Source: UBA9655 sp964597045
Lineage (GTDB): Bacteria; Pseudomonadota; Alphaproteobacteria; UBA9655
Direction of reading: 5' to 3'
Assembly (NCBI GenBank): GCA_964597045.1
Contig: CAZQWE010000009.1
Location: forward strand, 6,089-70,088
Length of the DNA stretch: 64,000 bases
Shown here one piece after another: positions 63,303 through 64,000 of this stretch. How positions within the stretch are numbered: the stretch's first letter is position 1; every line of letters starts with the position of its first letter. Both the position numbers and the translations under genes were made by a program. The notes under the pieces were generated by a model, which did not search any database, had not been told where the DNA came from, and was given only the letters and a program-made list of their open reading frames with translations.

Positions 63303-64000
63303 CTGGCTTTTGTTTCGGTTTTAAGACAATACCTTGATCCAAGAGTTCTCGCGATAGGGTGTATTGCCTACGCCAATGGACTCCCTCTCATGCTAACCTC
63401 AAAAACATTAGCTCTTTGGCTTGAGAGTTATGGTTTATCCTATACATCTATTGGCCTTTTTGGACTTCTCAATTTACCCTATGCTTTGAAGTTTGTTTGG
63501 GCTCCCATACTTGATCATGTTTCTCTTCCCTATCTAAAGCCTCTTTTAGGACAACGACGAAGTTGGTTGTGCCTTGCCCAGGTCATGGCCATCTTGAGCC
63601 TTGTTGGTATGACCCGTCTCGATCCTATTGAAAATATGGGATGCTTTTTTGCTTGTGGCTTAATGGTATCCATCGCGGCTGCAAGTCAACATATACTCCT
63701 TCTGACCTACCAAATTGAAACCTTGAATTCTCGAGACTGGGGAATAGGGGAGGGAATGAGTATTTCCGCCTTTAAAATTGCCATTTTGACAAGTAGTGGC
63801 GGCGCAATGTATTTGGCTCAGTTTATGTCTTGGCAGGAAGTCTATCTGATAATATCAATCCTTTTATTTATTGGGCTTTTTGCAGTTTTAGTGATGAAAG
63901 AGCCTGACCGTAATGTACAAGCGAGTCCCCAAAAAACCTGGGAATGGTTTTGGTATATTATCATGGAACCCTTAAAAACGTTCACATCACAAAAAGGGTG
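63303..64000 (+). CDS. AmpG-like muropeptide/MFS transporter (C-terminus outside window)
   Basis: The visible 232 codons run off the right edge. The product is an AmpG-type major facilitator that imports anhydromuropeptides for cell-wall recycling. Motifs are LAIGCIAYANGLPLMLTSKT and GLLNLPYALKFVWAPILD (about residues 16-75), then GQRRSWLCLAQ and SRDWGIGEGMSISAFKIAIL. At least five membrane segments are visible. No ATG, GTG or TTG lies in frame between the upstream stop and the conserved region; the only suitable start is a CTG at 63303, five bases after a strong AAGGAAGG (63290-63297). It is 11 bp downstream of dnaN. Confidence 0.85.
   Translation, partial: MAFVSVLRQYLDPRVLAIGCIAYANGLPLMLTSKTLALWLESYGLSYTSIGLFGLLNLPYALKFVWAPILDHVSLPYLKPLLGQRRSWLCLAQVMAILSLVGMTRLDPIENMGCFFACGLMVSIAAASQHILLLTYQIETLNSRDWGIGEGMSISAFKIAILTSSGGAMYLAQFMSWQEVYLIISILLFIGLFAVLVMKEPDRNVQASPQKTWEWFWYIIMEPLKTFTSQKG

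Overview
The window looks like the chromosome of a low-GC alphaproteobacterium, most plausibly a Holosporales- or Paracaedibacter-type intracellular symbiont of protists. That placement is an inference from gene content and order: lspA next to a DUF3035 lipoprotein, holC next to pepA, rluD next to rpoH, hfq next to hflX, a cysteine-free L33, GatCAB, an EipB/DUF1849 protein, type VI secretion genes, toxin-antitoxin pairs, and an unusual load of large secreted low-complexity proteins. No 16S rRNA gene or tRNA was seen that would settle it.

Layout. 1-2.4 kb: the end of a type VI secretion cluster (tssG, tssF; minus strand). 2.5-5.7 kb: an MNT/HEPN toxin-antitoxin pair, a YdcF-like membrane protein, a TraB/GumN-like secreted protein and an outer-membrane beta-barrel protein. 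5.7-12.6 kb (minus): mutL and pgi, then a DUF3035 lipoprotein, lspA and ileS, with a palindromic mobile repeat between lspA and ileS. 12.6-17.3 kb: a palindrome-rich spacer, a rhodanese/TauE sulfur pair, and the gatCAB operon followed by a Sco-type copper protein. 18-27 kb: one unknown secreted protein, holC-pepA, an EipB-like envelope protein, rpmG, a small Cys-rich protein, the pyruvate dehydrogenase operon pdhA-pdhB-pdhC, and a LysE exporter.

27.2-48.5 kb is the accessory heart of the window. It holds a subtilisin-like protease carrying three copies of a ~176-residue module; a 1332-residue secreted protein with two more copies of that module; a proline-rich/coiled-coil protein with a WH2-like motif; a giant gene (at least ~2430 codons sequenced) with three tandem-repeat arrays and two 100-N assembly gaps; a secreted coiled-coil protein; and a small exported protein with Gly-rich amphipathic repeats. 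rpoH-rluD and an alcohol dehydrogenase are embedded among them. These are good candidates for host-interaction proteins, but no function can be read directly except the protease fold.

48.7-64 kb returns to housekeeping: trxB, a LysR regulator, an enoyl-CoA hydratase, a CNNM/CorC transporter, bolA, terC, hflX-hfq, a HAD phosphatase, two L,D-transpeptidases, a HigBA module, then rpsT-dnaA-dnaN and the start of ampG. A strong promoter with a consensus DnaA box lies before rpsT.

A family of short palindromic elements with GGCGTCAT... ends is scattered through the window. One half-element is fused in frame inside the giant repeat gene.
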